Positions 43,209 through 53,721 are shown, counted from the first letter of the stretch. The stretch: 64,000 nucleotides of DNA from Methanobrevibacter_A acididurans (GCF_046197875.1 NZ_CP166991.1:1-64000), one strand, 5' to 3'. The notes: generated from the sequence alone by a model not told the origin. Made by a program: numbers and translations.

Positions 43209-44513
43209 ATGACAAATGAACCATTAGATATGTTTTGTTATCAATGTTCCCAAACTATGGGTGGAACTGGATGTACTATACGCGGAGCTTGTGGAAAAAC
43301 ACCAACTGTTGCTAGATTACAAGATAATCTTATTTTTGCATTAAAAGGTATTAGTGCCTACAATTACCATGCAAATGAGTTAGGTGCTAAAGATCAAGAT
43401 GTTGATGAATTTTTAACAGAAGGATTATACACTACATTAACAAATGTGAATTTTGATGCAGGTGATTTAATAAATATGGGATTAAAAGCTGGAGAAGCTA
43501 ATATAAAAGTAATGAAATTACTTAAACAAGCTCACATAGACCATTATGGTGAACCAGAACCTGCAGAAGTAAAAGTAGGAGCTCAACCAGGTCCTGGAAT
43601 ATTAGTTACAGGTCATGATTTAAGAGCTTTAGAAGAATTACTAAAACAAACAGAAGGAACAGGTATTAATATATATACTCATAGTGAAATGATACCAGCT
43701 CATGGATACCCGGGATTAAGAAAATATGAACACTTAAAAGGACAACTTGGAGGTCCATGGTATGATCAAAAGAAAATATTTTCAAAATATAATGTTGCAA
43801 TATTAGCTACATCTAATTGTGTTTTACTACCAAAAGATGATTATAAAGATAGATTCTTTACAATGGGTGTTACAAAATTGCCTGAAGTACCAGTAATAGA
43901 AAATTATGATTTCACTCCATTAATTGAAAAAGCAAAAGAATTAGGCGATTTAGAACCTGAAAAATTAACTACTTTATCAACCGGATTTGGAGTATCTACA
44001 ATATTATCTTTAGCTCCAAAAATTAAAGAATTAGTTGAAGCAGGAAAAATTAAAAGATTCTTTTTAGTAGGTGGATGTGATTCACCATTCTCTAAGAATA
44101 AATATTATCGTGAATTTGTAGAAAATTTACCTGAAGACACAATAATTTTAACATTAGGTTGTGGAAAATATAGATTTAATGATTTAGAATTAGGTGATAT
44201 TGAAGGAATTCCAAGATTATTAGATATGGGTCAATGTAATGATGCAATTGCAGCTGTTGACGTGGCATTAGCATTATGTGACTTATTTAATGTTGAATTA
44301 AATGATTTACCTCTCACTATTGTATTAAGTTGGATGGAACAAAAAGCTGCAGCTATTTTATGGAGTTTATTCTATTTAGGTAAAAAAGACATGTTAATAG
44401 GTCCAATTTTACCAGCATGGGCTAATGATGAAATAGTTAAAGTATTAGTTGATACATTTAATTTAACTCCAATAGGCGATCCAAAAGAAGATATAAAAAA
44501 GATCATGGGTTAA
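43209..44513 (+). CDS. hcp: hybrid-cluster protein (hydroxylamine reductase)
   Basis: 434 residues. The N-terminal 4Fe-4S motif is CYQCSQTMGGTGC followed by RGAC. Hybrid-cluster ligands are in HSEMIPAHGYPG, LATSNCVLLP, GGCDSPFSKN, TLGCGKYRFND and the LLDMGQCNDA region. The short form without the long helical insert is usual for archaea. It reduces NO or hydroxylamine, a nitrosative stress defence. Start placed at ATG 43209 because GGAGG is 8 bp upstream; the ATG at 43194 overlaps that site. The cupin gene follows after 38 bp. Confidence 0.96.
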   Translation: MTNEPLDMFCYQCSQTMGGTGCTIRGACGKTPTVARLQDNLIFALKGISAYNYHANELGAKDQDVDEFLTEGLYTTLTNVNFDAGDLINMGLKAGEANIKVMKLLKQAHIDHYGEPEPAEVKVGAQPGPGILVTGHDLRALEELLKQTEGTGINIYTHSEMIPAHGYPGLRKYEHLKGQLGGPWYDQKKIFSKYNVAILATSNCVLLPKDDYKDRFFTMGVTKLPEVPVIENYDFTPLIEKAKELGDLEPEKLTTLSTGFGVSTILSLAPKIKELVEAGKIKRFFLVGGCDSPFSKNKYYREFVENLPEDTIILTLGCGKYRFNDLELGDIEGIPRLLDMGQCNDAIAAVDVALALCDLFNVELNDLPLTIVLSWMEQKAAAILWSLFYLGKKDMLIGPILPAWANDEIVKVLVDTFNLTPIGDPKEDIKKIMG

Positions 44514-44551
44514 AATTTAATATTTTAAAATTAATCAGAGGAGTGAATTAA

Positions 44552-44878
44552 ATGGAAGATTTAAAAGCAAAACCAATTAATATAGAAAACTTAATTGATT
44601 ACCAAAAAGATTCTGTAGTAAGTATGGAAGTAATTAAAAAAGAGCTTGGAACAGTAACACTATTCGCATTTGATAAAGGACAAGGTTTAAGTGAACATAG
44701 TGCTCCTTTTGATGCAATGGTACAAATAATTGATGGTGAAGCAGAAATAACTATTGATGGAAAATCAAATAATGTTTCAAAAGGTCAAATGATTATAATG
44801 CCTGCTAACATACCTCATGCTTTACAAGCAGTTAATGAACCATATAAAATGATTTTAACAATGATTAAATCTAATTAA
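44552..44878 (+). CDS. cupin-domain protein
   Basis: 108 residues, a single beta barrel. The two cupin motifs are GLSEHSAPFDAMVQIIDGEA and IIMPANIPHALQAV. Metal ligands include His in SEHSAPF and His in PHALQ. GAGGAG lies nine bases upstream. It follows hcp closely and is likely in the same transcript, so it may have a role in nitrosative stress, but small cupins have many functions. Confidence 0.85.
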   Translation: MEDLKAKPINIENLIDYQKDSVVSMEVIKKELGTVTLFAFDKGQGLSEHSAPFDAMVQIIDGEAEITIDGKSNNVSKGQMIIMPANIPHALQAVNEPYKMILTMIKSN

Positions 44879-45050
44879 AATCTATTAAATTAATTATTTT
44901 TTTATTCTTTTTTTGATATTATCTTTTTTTATTCTTTTTTTATAAATTATCTAAATTATATTTTTTATAAAATAATATAAATCTTATAAAATTTAAATTA
45001 ATTATTATAAAAATAAATTTTAAAAATTATTTTAATTAAAGTGATTTATT

Positions 45051-46706
45051 ATGAGAAGCGATAAAGTAAAAAAGGGTGTTCAAAGAGCACCTCATAGATC
45101 ATTATTCAGAGCATGTGGTATTAATGATGAAGATTTTAAAAAACCATTTATTGGTATAGCAAATAGTTTTACAGATGTAGTTCCTGGACATATTCATTTA
45201 AGAGATTTAGTTGAATATGTTAAAGAAGGTATACGTGCAGCCGGTGGAATACCATTTGAATTTAACACTATGGCAATATGTGATGGTATAGCTATGAATC
45301 ATGAAGGAATGAAATATTCTTTACCTTCTAGAGAAATAGTCGCTGCTACAGTAGAAAGTATGGTTAAAGGACATAGTTTTGATGGGCTTGTTTTAATGCC
45401 AAGTTGTGATAAAGTTGTTCCTGGTATGTTAATGGCTGCTGGAAGATTAGATATTCCTACAATAGCTTTAACTGGGGGGGCAATGGTACCTGGAAAATTT
45501 AAAGGTAAAAATGCCGATTTGATTACTGTCTATGAAGCTGTTGGTGAATTTTCTTCCGGTAAAATCACTGAAGAAGAATTAGATGAACTTGAAAGAGTTG
45601 CATGTCCTGGAGCAGGAAGTTGTTCTGGATTATTTACTGCAAATTCTATGGCTTGTTTAACTGAAACTTTAGGTATGAGTCTTCCTACTTGTGGAACTAC
45701 TCTTGCTTTAGACCCTAATAAAAAAGAGTTAGCTAAAGCTACTGGTAAAAGAATAGTTGAAATGGTTGAGGAAGATTTAATTCCTTCAAAAATTATGACT
45801 CAAGAGGCTTTTGAGAATGCTATTGCTTTAGATATGGCTTTAGGTGGTTCAAGTAATACTGCTCTTCATATTCCTGCAATTGCTTATGAATTTTCAGATA
45901 AAGGTGTAGATGTAACTTTGAGTTTATTTGATGAAATTAGTCAAAAAGTTCCACACATTGCTCTTTTATCTCCTGCAGGAGAAGATACTATATTAGATCT
46001 TCATAATGCTGGAGGGGTACAAGCTGTTTTAAAAGATATTGAACCTAAAATTAATAAAGATTGTTTAACTTGTTTAGGTACAACAGTTGGAGAAAATATA
46101 AAAGATGTTGTAGTTAAAAATGAAGAAGTTATTCATCCTATGGATAATCCAGTTCATGGTGTTGGTGGTTTAGCAATACTTAAAGGAAATATTGCACCTA
46201 ATGGATCTATTGTTAAATCTGGTGCTGTTCCTGAAGATTTAATGCATATTAAAGGTCCTGCAAAAGTATATAATAGTGAAGAAGAAGGTGTTGAAGCAAT
46301 ATTTGGGCATAAAGTTAATGATGGGGATATCCTTATAATCAGATGTGAAGGCCCTATTGGTGGTCCTGGAATGAGAGAAATGCTTAATCCAACTAGTGCA
46401 ATTGTAGGAATGGGACTTAATAATGTAGGTTTAATAACTGATGGAAGATTTTCTGGAGGTACAAGAGGACCTTGTATAGGTCATGTTTCACCTGAAGCAA
46501 TGGATAATGGGCCTATTGGATTATTAAAAGATGGAGATATAATTGAAATAGACATTAATAATAGAACTTTAAATGCTGAATTATCTGAAGAAGAATTTAA
46601 ACAAAGATCTAAAGATGTTGAACTACCTAAAAAAGAAGTTAAAGGTTGGTTAGATATCTATAGAAAAAATGTAACCTCAGCAGATAAAGGAGCTATAATG
46701 AGATAA
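45051..46706 (+). CDS. ilvD: dihydroxy-acid dehydratase
   Basis: Third common step of valine and isoleucine synthesis, an Fe-S dehydratase of 551 residues. Seen are CDGIAMNHEGMKYSLPSREI, LMPSCDKVVPGMLMAA, CPGAGSCSGLFTANSMACL and DGRFSGGTRGPCIGHVSPEA, covering the cluster cysteines and substrate loops. GTGAT sits just before the ATG. It stands alone; the other ilv genes are 9-15 kb downstream. Confidence 0.97.
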   Translation: MRSDKVKKGVQRAPHRSLFRACGINDEDFKKPFIGIANSFTDVVPGHIHLRDLVEYVKEGIRAAGGIPFEFNTMAICDGIAMNHEGMKYSLPSREIVAATVESMVKGHSFDGLVLMPSCDKVVPGMLMAAGRLDIPTIALTGGAMVPGKFKGKNADLITVYEAVGEFSSGKITEEELDELERVACPGAGSCSGLFTANSMACLTETLGMSLPTCGTTLALDPNKKELAKATGKRIVEMVEEDLIPSKIMTQEAFENAIALDMALGGSSNTALHIPAIAYEFSDKGVDVTLSLFDEISQKVPHIALLSPAGEDTILDLHNAGGVQAVLKDIEPKINKDCLTCLGTTVGENIKDVVVKNEEVIHPMDNPVHGVGGLAILKGNIAPNGSIVKSGAVPEDLMHIKGPAKVYNSEEEGVEAIFGHKVNDGDILIIRCEGPIGGPGMREMLNPTSAIVGMGLNNVGLITDGRFSGGTRGPCIGHVSPEAMDNGPIGLLKDGDIIEIDINNRTLNAELSEEEFKQRSKDVELPKKEVKGWLDIYRKNVTSADKGAIMR

Positions 46707-46793
46707 TTTCTTATAATTATATTTTTAACTTTTTTTTTAAAATCCTTAATTTAATATATTATAATAAATATAAAAAAAATATAAGGTGTTAAA

Positions 46794-47216
46794 TTGTCGA
46801 ATAAAAAAGAAATACTAGCATATGTTGTAATCATTATCATTGGATTAATGGTTGCTCAACACTTGAACGTAGTTGTTTCTGGTAGTATGGAACCTGTTTT
46901 TTATAGGGGAGATATTGTAATAGTTCAAAAAACTGATTTACTAGGTATCCAAGAATTTGATCCAGACAGTGTCCAAGTTGGAGATATAGTTGTTTATGAT
47001 GCTAGTTGGTTTTCAAGTCCTGTAATTCACAGGGTAATAAATATTACCGAAATAAATGGAACTACGTATTATGAGATAAAAGGTGATAATAATAAAGTTC
47101 CAGACCCTTATTGGGTAACGTCTGCCCGAATAAAAGAGAGGGTTGTAACTATTGGTGATCAACCTTTAATTATCCCAAAAATTGGTTATATTACGATTGC
47201 TTTAAAAGGATTATGA
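46794..47216 (+). CDS. signal peptidase I
   Basis: 140 residues with one N-terminal membrane helix (LAYVVIIIIGLMVAQHL). The catalytic serine is in VVSGSMEPVF, followed by VGDIVVYDA, the archaeal/ER-type His in VIHRVINI and the Asp segment EIKGDNNKVPDPYWV. It removes signal peptides on the outside of the membrane, such as those of the PQQ-propeller protein. The start is TTG, with AAGGTG five bases upstream; no ATG alternative precedes the membrane helix. Confidence 0.93.
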   Translation: MSNKKEILAYVVIIIIGLMVAQHLNVVVSGSMEPVFYRGDIVIVQKTDLLGIQEFDPDSVQVGDIVVYDASWFSSPVIHRVINITEINGTTYYEIKGDNNKVPDPYWVTSARIKERVVTIGDQPLIIPKIGYITIALKGL

Positions 47217-47278
47217 TATTAATTCTAAAATTTTAATATAACTAGTTAATTAAATGAAATAATTTATAGACTATTTGT

Positions 47279-47320
47279 AGGGAGTTTTTTCCTCCCTTTT
47301 ACACACTTTTTTTATTTTTT
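47279..47320 (+). terminator. terminator after the signal peptidase gene
   Basis: AGGGAG (47279-47284) pairs with CTCCCT (47292-47297) around a T-rich loop, and T-rich sequence follows. One of the few GC-rich stems in the window. Confidence 0.7.
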
Positions 47321-47373
47321 TATAAAAATTCAATAATTAAAATTATATTTTATATATTAATTTGGTGTATACG

Positions 47374-49083
47374 ATGAATATTGCAGTAAAAGATGAAGCT
47401 TTTAAATCATTAAAAAATTTGCTTGATAAAAAGGGATATGATATTCCAGATAATGAAATTAAATTAGAATTCCCTCCTAATCCAGAATTAGGAGATTTAG
47501 CTACTACATTAACATTTTCATTAGCTAAAATATTAAAAAAGTCTCCAAATTTAATTGCTCAAGATTTAGTTAAGGAAATTGAATTTCCAAAAATTTTTGA
47601 TAAAGTAGAGGCTAAAGGACCTTATTTAAACTTTTTTATTAATTATGATATTTTTTCTAAAGAATTATTAAAATCTATTAAAAAAAATTATGGTCAACTT
47701 CCAAATAAAGATGAGAAAATTGTTTTAGAACATACCTCAGCTAATCCTAATGGCCCATTACATGTGGGACATATTCGAAATTCTATAATTGGAGATTCTT
47801 TAAGTAGAGTACTTAAAAAATCTGGTCGAGATGTCGAAACTCAATATTATGTTAATGATATGGGTAGACAAATAGCTATTATTGTATTTGGAATTACTGA
47901 ATTAGGTTTAAAAATAGAAGATCAAGAAGGAGATAAAATTGATCATAAGATTGGTCAATTATATTTCAAAGCTAATCAAAAACTTAATGAAAATAAGGAA
48001 TTAACTTCTAATGTTGATGATTTGATTCAAAAATACGAGAAAGGTGATGATGCTGAACTTAATAAAATTTTTGAAAATGTTGTTTCTCAATGTATTAATG
48101 GGGTTAAAGAAACATTATCTAGAATGAATATAATTCATGATGATTTTGTTTGGGAAGGTCAATTTGTACGAGATGGTACTGTTGATAAAATTACAGATGA
48201 ACTATATGAAATAGGTTATGCTAGAAAAAGTGATGTTTTATACCTTGATTTAACTGAATGGGATATAGATAAAGAGTTAGTTCTTAGAAGAGCTAATGGG
48301 ACTTCATTATATTCAACTAGAGATATTGCTTATCATATTCATAAATGTCAACAAGGGGATATTGTTCTTGATGTTCTTGGTGCTGATCATAAATTAGCAT
48401 TTAAACAGGTTAGTCTTGCATTAGAAATTTTAGAAGTTGTTGAACCAAACAGTGATGAGCTTGAAGTTGTATTTTATGAATTTATTAATTTACCTGATGG
48501 TTCAATGTCTACAAGAAAGGGTATTTTTGTTTCTGTGGATGATTTAATTGATGAAGCTGTTTCAAGAGCTAGAAAAGAGTTAGATGAAAGACGTCCAGAT
48601 TTATCTGATGAAGAGTTAAATAATATTTCTGAAGAAATTGGTATTGGAGCTATTAGATTTTATATTGCAAGATTATCTCCAGAAAAACCTATTACTTTTA
48701 AATGGGATGAAGCTTTAAGTTTTGAAAGAGGTTGTGCTTCTATTCAATATGCTCATGCTAGAGCTTGTAAACTACTTAAAAAAGCTGGTGATAAGGAACT
48801 TTCAATTGAAGATAATTGGTCACCTGATGATGTAGAGAAAGATTTAATTAGGAATTTAGCTAAGTTCCCTGAAGTTATTGAGAATTCTGCTTCTTCAAGA
48901 CATGTGCATCCTATTGCTCAATATTGTCAAGATTTATCTAGTGCTTTTAATAAATTTTATAAATCTGAACAAGTATTAGGGTCTGAATTTGAAGGGGTTA
49001 GATTAAACATTGTTAAAAAATCTCAAATAACTCTTAAAAATGCTTTAGATTTATTAGGAGTACCTGCTCCTGAAATGATGTAA
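47374..49083 (+). CDS. argS: arginyl-tRNA synthetase
   Basis: Class I synthetase of 569 residues. An N-terminal Add-1 domain is followed by the HIGH-type motif EHTSANPNGPLHVGHIRNS. The KMSKS position reads MSTRKG, as common in archaeal ArgRS. The C-terminal DALR anticodon-binding domain includes GCASIQYAHARACKLL. Start placed at ATG 47374, seven bases after GGTG; TTG and GTG codons just upstream are in frame. Its end converges on the B12-dependent radical SAM gene. Confidence 0.97.
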   Translation: MNIAVKDEAFKSLKNLLDKKGYDIPDNEIKLEFPPNPELGDLATTLTFSLAKILKKSPNLIAQDLVKEIEFPKIFDKVEAKGPYLNFFINYDIFSKELLKSIKKNYGQLPNKDEKIVLEHTSANPNGPLHVGHIRNSIIGDSLSRVLKKSGRDVETQYYVNDMGRQIAIIVFGITELGLKIEDQEGDKIDHKIGQLYFKANQKLNENKELTSNVDDLIQKYEKGDDAELNKIFENVVSQCINGVKETLSRMNIIHDDFVWEGQFVRDGTVDKITDELYEIGYARKSDVLYLDLTEWDIDKELVLRRANGTSLYSTRDIAYHIHKCQQGDIVLDVLGADHKLAFKQVSLALEILEVVEPNSDELEVVFYEFINLPDGSMSTRKGIFVSVDDLIDEAVSRARKELDERRPDLSDEELNNISEEIGIGAIRFYIARLSPEKPITFKWDEALSFERGCASIQYAHARACKLLKKAGDKELSIEDNWSPDDVEKDLIRNLAKFPEVIENSASSRHVHPIAQYCQDLSSAFNKFYKSEQVLGSEFEGVRLNIVKKSQITLKNALDLLGVPAPEMM

Positions 49084-49158
49084 AAAATAGGTTTTTTAAT
49101 AATTTAAATTTTTTAGTTTAAATTATTAATTTTTTTTTTATTTATTAGATTTTATATT

Positions 49159-50598
49159 TTATTTTGTTGGTTTTTCACTTGCATTTTCTTCATAGTCTTT
49201 CATATAAGAATCATTGCTTGGTTTTATTGCTGTTTTAATTACTCCACCTATTGCTTTTAAAAGGGCCATTCCATCTTGTCTGACTTGACTAATAATGTAA
49301 CATGGTCTTAAATAAAATTTTATGAAAGCCATAGTTTGTAATCTTCTTAAATCTTTCATTGAGCAATCTACTGTTTCTAATATTGGAGATATTAAAGTAT
49401 ACTTAGACCAATCTTTAACTTTAATTAAATTTTTCTCAAATGCTTCTTTATAAAATCTTGTCCCTGGGTATGGGGTAGCTAAACTAAAAATTGCATAATT
49501 AGGTTTTAAGTCATGAACAAATTTTATAGTTTTATTAATACTTTCTTTAGTGTCTCCAGGCATACCCATTGCTACAGAAGCTATTGTTCTAATATCATTT
49601 TCTCGTGATATTTTAAATGCATGTTGTATTTTTTCTACTGTAGTACCTTTATGCATATCGTCTAATGATTGTTGATCTGCGGATTCAACACCTAAAAATA
49701 TTGTTATACATCCTGATTCTTTCATTATGTCTAATAATTCTTCATCTAAATTATCAACACGTGCAGTACAACCCCACATAATGTTTAAATTTCTGGCCAT
49801 TATTTCGTTACATATCTCTTTTACTTTACGTTTGTTTAATGTAAAAGTATCATCGAGGAAAGCTATTGTGTCTATATCATAGTTGTTTTTTAAATATTCT
49901 ATTTCATCTACAATATTTTCTGTACTTCTGCTTCTTATTCTTCTTCCATGCATAGCTGCTGATGAACAGAATGAGCATTGATTTGGACATCCTCTTGTTG
50001 TTATCATTGTTGTCATATGGGTTGTAACATCTAACATACGATATTTGTCCATAGGCATTAAATGTAGTGCGGGATATGGTAATGTATCTAAATCTTGGAT
50101 AACTTCTCGATCATTGGTCACTATAGTTTTTTCACAATCATTTTTGTCTTTAAATACAAGCCCATCAATGTTTGATAAGTCAGTATTGTTTTCAAGTGCT
50201 TGTGCTAATTCTACTATAGTATTTTCCCCTTCTCCTCGAATTACAATATCTATATTTGGATTTTCTATAATTTCGTTGTAAGTGAAAGTAGGATGATAAC
50301 CACCAATAGCTACAATTGTATTAGGTAATATTTTTTTCACTACTGCAGCAGTTTCTAATGCTGTTCCTATTGTTGGTGTAAGTGCAGTTAATGCAACTAA
50401 ATCAGGTTTTCTTTCTAATAATTCTTGTTCTATTTCCTCATATGTTAAATCTAATGCAGAAGCGTCTAAAATATTTACTGGTATGTTATTTCTTTCAAGC
50501 ATTGCTGCCATATAACCTATACCAAGAGGGGGAGCTATAACTCCAATGAATTTGTATTTAGATTTGTAATGAGGTGGATTTATAAAAGTAACATTCAT
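49159..50598 (-). CDS. B12-binding radical SAM protein
   Basis: 479 residues. The N-terminal cobalamin-binding domain (INPPHYKSKYKFIGVIAPPL, then KKILPNTIVAIGGYHPTFTY) precedes a radical SAM domain whose cluster motif is CPNQCSFC (residues about 205-212). The C-terminal 90 residues are helical. Enzymes of this class methylate or rearrange lipids, hopanoids or tetrapyrrole-related compounds; the substrate cannot be read from the sequence. Modification of membrane lipids or of a methanogenic cofactor or enzyme are both possible. Confidence 0.88.
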   Translation of the reverse strand: MNVTFINPPHYKSKYKFIGVIAPPLGIGYMAAMLERNNIPVNILDASALDLTYEEIEQELLERKPDLVALTALTPTIGTALETAAVVKKILPNTIVAIGGYHPTFTYNEIIENPNIDIVIRGEGENTIVELAQALENNTDLSNIDGLVFKDKNDCEKTIVTNDREVIQDLDTLPYPALHLMPMDKYRMLDVTTHMTTMITTRGCPNQCSFCSSAAMHGRRIRSRSTENIVDEIEYLKNNYDIDTIAFLDDTFTLNKRKVKEICNEIMARNLNIMWGCTARVDNLDEELLDIMKESGCITIFLGVESADQQSLDDMHKGTTVEKIQHAFKISRENDIRTIASVAMGMPGDTKESINKTIKFVHDLKPNYAIFSLATPYPGTRFYKEAFEKNLIKVKDWSKYTLISPILETVDCSMKDLRRLQTMAFIKFYLRPCYIISQVRQDGMALLKAIGGVIKTAIKPSNDSYMKDYEENASEKPTK

Positions 50599-50681
50599 TT
50601 TATCAAGTCTTTAATATTTTTATTAAGTAAGTATTTATAATATTTTCCTTTTATAAATATTACTATAAATAATTATTTTGT

Positions 50682-51110
50682 TTATAATTTGTGGATTAAT
50701 AATACATCGTTTTTTGCATTTTTAACTACATTTTCTGCTACGCTACCTAAGAATAATTTATCTAATCCACTTTTCCCTGAACTTGCAATAACAATTAAGT
50801 CCACATTTTCTTCTTTAGCTACTTCTATTATGGATTTTGCTGGGGATCCTGTGACTACTTTTGTACTTATTTTCACGTTTGCATTAATTTTTTCTTTCAT
50901 TTTTGCTACATTTTCTTCAGCATTTTTAGAAAGAAGATTATTTAAATTACTTATATCATCTTCATTTGATAATTGGAGTGTTATTATGTTACTTGCAACA
51001 GATAATAATATTAATTCCCCATTTTCTTTGTCGATGATATTTAATGCGGTTTCTATTTCTTTATCAGCGTTTTTTGAACCATCAGTTGGTAATAAAATTT
51101 TTCGATACAT
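50682..51110 (-). CDS. universal stress protein (UspA family)
   Basis: 142 residues. YRKILLPTDGSKNADKEIE at the start and the ATP-binding GSPAKSIIEVAKEENVDLIV, followed by IASSGKSGLDKLFLGSVAEN, match the ATP-binding type of Usp. Probably a dimer with a stress-related nucleotide-sensing role. Monocistronic. Confidence 0.93.
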   Translation of the reverse strand: MYRKILLPTDGSKNADKEIETALNIIDKENGELILLSVASNIITLQLSNEDDISNLNNLLSKNAEENVAKMKEKINANVKISTKVVTGSPAKSIIEVAKEENVDLIVIASSGKSGLDKLFLGSVAENVVKNAKNDVLLIHKL

Positions 51111-51316
51111 TTTTCCACCAAGTTTTTTATATATTATTTTATATATTTTATTTTTTTATTAATTTATCGATTTTTTTCAAATAAAATTGTTGTATTAAAA
51201 ATTAAAATTTTAGAATAAGAATTTTTTCTAATTTTATACTTTTTTTAGTTTAAAATTAGATTTTTTTTAAAGTGATTTATTTTAGGTGAAAAAAGGGGGA
51301 ATTTAAAGATTTTATT

Positions 51317-52219
51317 TTATTTTAAAAAATAATACATTACTGCTTTTTGGGCATGTAATCTGTTTTCAGCTTCGTCTATAACAACAGATTGGGGTCCGTC
51401 TATAACATCACTTGTTACTTCTCTTCCTCGAATAGCAGGTAAACAATGCATAAATATTGCATTATCATTAGCTAATTCCATGAGTTCTGAGTTGACTTGG
51501 TAATTTGCGAAGTCATGTAATCTTTTTTCTGTTTCTTCCTCATCACCCATACTAATCCAAACATCAGTGTATATAACATCTGCACCTTTTACAGCATTTT
51601 TGACATCAGAGGTTATATTAATTTCGGATCCATAATTATCCGCTATTTTTAATGATTCTTCAATAATTTCTTCATTTGGTTGGTATCCGATTGGGCAAGC
51701 AACTGTAATATCCATTCCTAAACAAGCACAAATTAAAAGTAATGAATTACAAACATTATTCCCATCACCAACATAAACAAATTTTCCATCAAAATTTCCT
51801 AAATGTTCTTTGACAGTTAACATATCTGCTAATGCTTGACAAGGGTGTTCTATATCAGTTAATCCATTAATAATTGGAACAGTGGCTTCTTGTGAAAACT
51901 CAACAACATCTTTATGATTAATAGCTCTAATCATTATTCCATCTACATATCTACTAATAACTTTAGCTGTATCTGCAATAGGTTCTCCTCTACCCATTTG
52001 GATATCATTATTAGAAAGGAATAATGCTTGTCCTCCTAATTGGTACATACCAACTTCAAAAGACACTCTAGTACGTGTAGATGATTTTTGAAAAATCATA
52101 GCTAATGATTTCCCTTTTAATGGTTTATCCTCTATGTTTCCTGCTTTAAAATCAATAGCTAAATTTAAAATGTCTACAACTTCGTTTTCAATATCTTTTA
52201 TTGATAATAAATTTTTCAT
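51317..52219 (-). CDS. argF: ornithine carbamoyltransferase
   Basis: Makes citrulline from ornithine and carbamoyl phosphate in arginine synthesis. 300 residues with the carbamoyl-phosphate motif SSTRTRVSFEVG, HPCQALADM and the ornithine-side MHCLPAIRGREV, which separates it from pyrB at the left of the window. GGGGA lies before the ATG. Confidence 0.96.
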   Translation of the reverse strand: MKNLLSIKDIENEVVDILNLAIDFKAGNIEDKPLKGKSLAMIFQKSSTRTRVSFEVGMYQLGGQALFLSNNDIQMGRGEPIADTAKVISRYVDGIMIRAINHKDVVEFSQEATVPIINGLTDIEHPCQALADMLTVKEHLGNFDGKFVYVGDGNNVCNSLLLICACLGMDITVACPIGYQPNEEIIEESLKIADNYGSEINITSDVKNAVKGADVIYTDVWISMGDEEETEKRLHDFANYQVNSELMELANDNAIFMHCLPAIRGREVTSDVIDGPQSVVIDEAENRLHAQKAVMYYFLK

Positions 52220-52407
52220 TTAAAATTTCCCCGTTTAAAAAAATAATTTTCAAAATAAAGTTTTTAATTAATTAGTATAAATTTGTTAAAAAAATTATCA
52301 TGTTTTTATAATAAGTTATACTATTTCATTTTTTTAATAATTAAAACTTTCGTTTAAAATAAAATATTTTAAAAAAAATAGGAGAGTAGGAATATCTTAT
52401 TAACTTT

Positions 52408-53721
52408 TTATATTCCTAAAATTTGATGCATATGTTTTACTCTTTTGTTAATAAGAGTATCTGTACCTACATCTTTTCTATGATAAACATTTCCATTTAT
52501 AAATTCACAAGCTTTTTCAGCTTTTTTTTCTGCTTCAGAAATTGATTCACCTTGAGCCACTACTCCTAAAGCTCTTGAACCAGATAAATAGATTCCATCA
52601 TCTTTTTGATTAACTGCTGCATAGAATACATTTGCACCGATTTCATGAATTTTTTCTTCATTAATATCTATCTTAGTATTATTATATTTTGTATTTGGGT
52701 ACCCATCTGGAACAATATATTTACAAACACTAGCTTTATCTTCAAATTCAACTTTATTTAAATTATTATTAATAATGTCTTTACATACATCTATCATTTT
52801 AGTTTTTAATAATGGAAGAACATTCATAGCTTCGGGATCTCCGAATCTAGCGTTATACTCTATTAATCTAGGTCCATCGGCACATAACATGAATTGCCCA
52901 TATAAAATTCCTTTATATGGTTCTGTTTCTTTAGCAATTGCTTCAATGGTTTGTTGCATAATGTTTACTGCAATATCATAATTTTCTTTTGATAAAAATG
53001 GTAGTAATCCTCCTTTATCAGAATATGAACCCATACCTCCAGTAATATCTCCTTTATCTCCTTCAAGAGCTTGAGGATGATCTTGTGCAGCAGGCATTGG
53101 TGCTAGGTGTTTTCCATCACAAAATGCTTGTATTGTAAACTCTTCACCAATTAATCTTTCTTCAATAATAACTTGAGCAAATCCGCCCATTGCATTGTCC
53201 ATAACTTCCTTTGCATAAGCTTTTGCTTCATCATTATTTTTTAAATGTTCACCTACAATTTTTACTCCTTTACCTCCAGTTAATCCTACTGGTTTAACTA
53301 CGGCATCTTTATCAAAACTGTCTAAAAACTTACTAATATCTTCATAGTTGTCGAATACTTTATAAGTTAATGAACCAGGAATTTCATATTTTTCAAATAA
53401 ATTTCGCATGAATGATTTATCAGTTTCAATTCTTGCAGCTTCTTTTTTAGGACCTACACATTTAATTCCATTTTTTTCAAGTTCATTTACAATTCCTTTC
53501 CCTAATGGACTTTCTGGTCCGATAACAGCTATTTCTATTCCGTTTTCGCTAGCATATTTAGCTACTTTTTCTATTTCTTCTTCAGAACCTTGTTTAAAAT
53601 TTGCAATTTTTGAAATTCCAGGATTTATTTTTCCTGTATATGCATATAATTCAACATCATTTTTCAATGCATTACAAATGGCGTGTTCTCTTGCTCCAGT
53701 TCCGACAACTAAGACCTTCAT
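52408..53721 (-). CDS. purD: phosphoribosylamine-glycine ligase
   Basis: ATP-grasp enzyme of purine synthesis, 437 residues. KVLVVGTGAREHAICNALKN opens the protein; VVKPVGLTGGKGVKIVG and EERLIGEEFTIQAFCDG form the ATP-grasp site; GILYGQFMLCADGPRLIEYN and ARFGDPEAMNVLPLL carry the metal ligands. Full length and alone, with GGAGA before the ATG. Confidence 0.96.
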   Translation of the reverse strand: MKVLVVGTGAREHAICNALKNDVELYAYTGKINPGISKIANFKQGSEEEIEKVAKYASENGIEIAVIGPESPLGKGIVNELEKNGIKCVGPKKEAARIETDKSFMRNLFEKYEIPGSLTYKVFDNYEDISKFLDSFDKDAVVKPVGLTGGKGVKIVGEHLKNNDEAKAYAKEVMDNAMGGFAQVIIEERLIGEEFTIQAFCDGKHLAPMPAAQDHPQALEGDKGDITGGMGSYSDKGGLLPFLSKENYDIAVNIMQQTIEAIAKETEPYKGILYGQFMLCADGPRLIEYNARFGDPEAMNVLPLLKTKMIDVCKDIINNNLNKVEFEDKASVCKYIVPDGYPNTKYNNTKIDINEEKIHEIGANVFYAAVNQKDDGIYLSGSRALGVVAQGESISEAEKKAEKACEFINGNVYHRKDVGTDTLINKRVKHMHQILGI

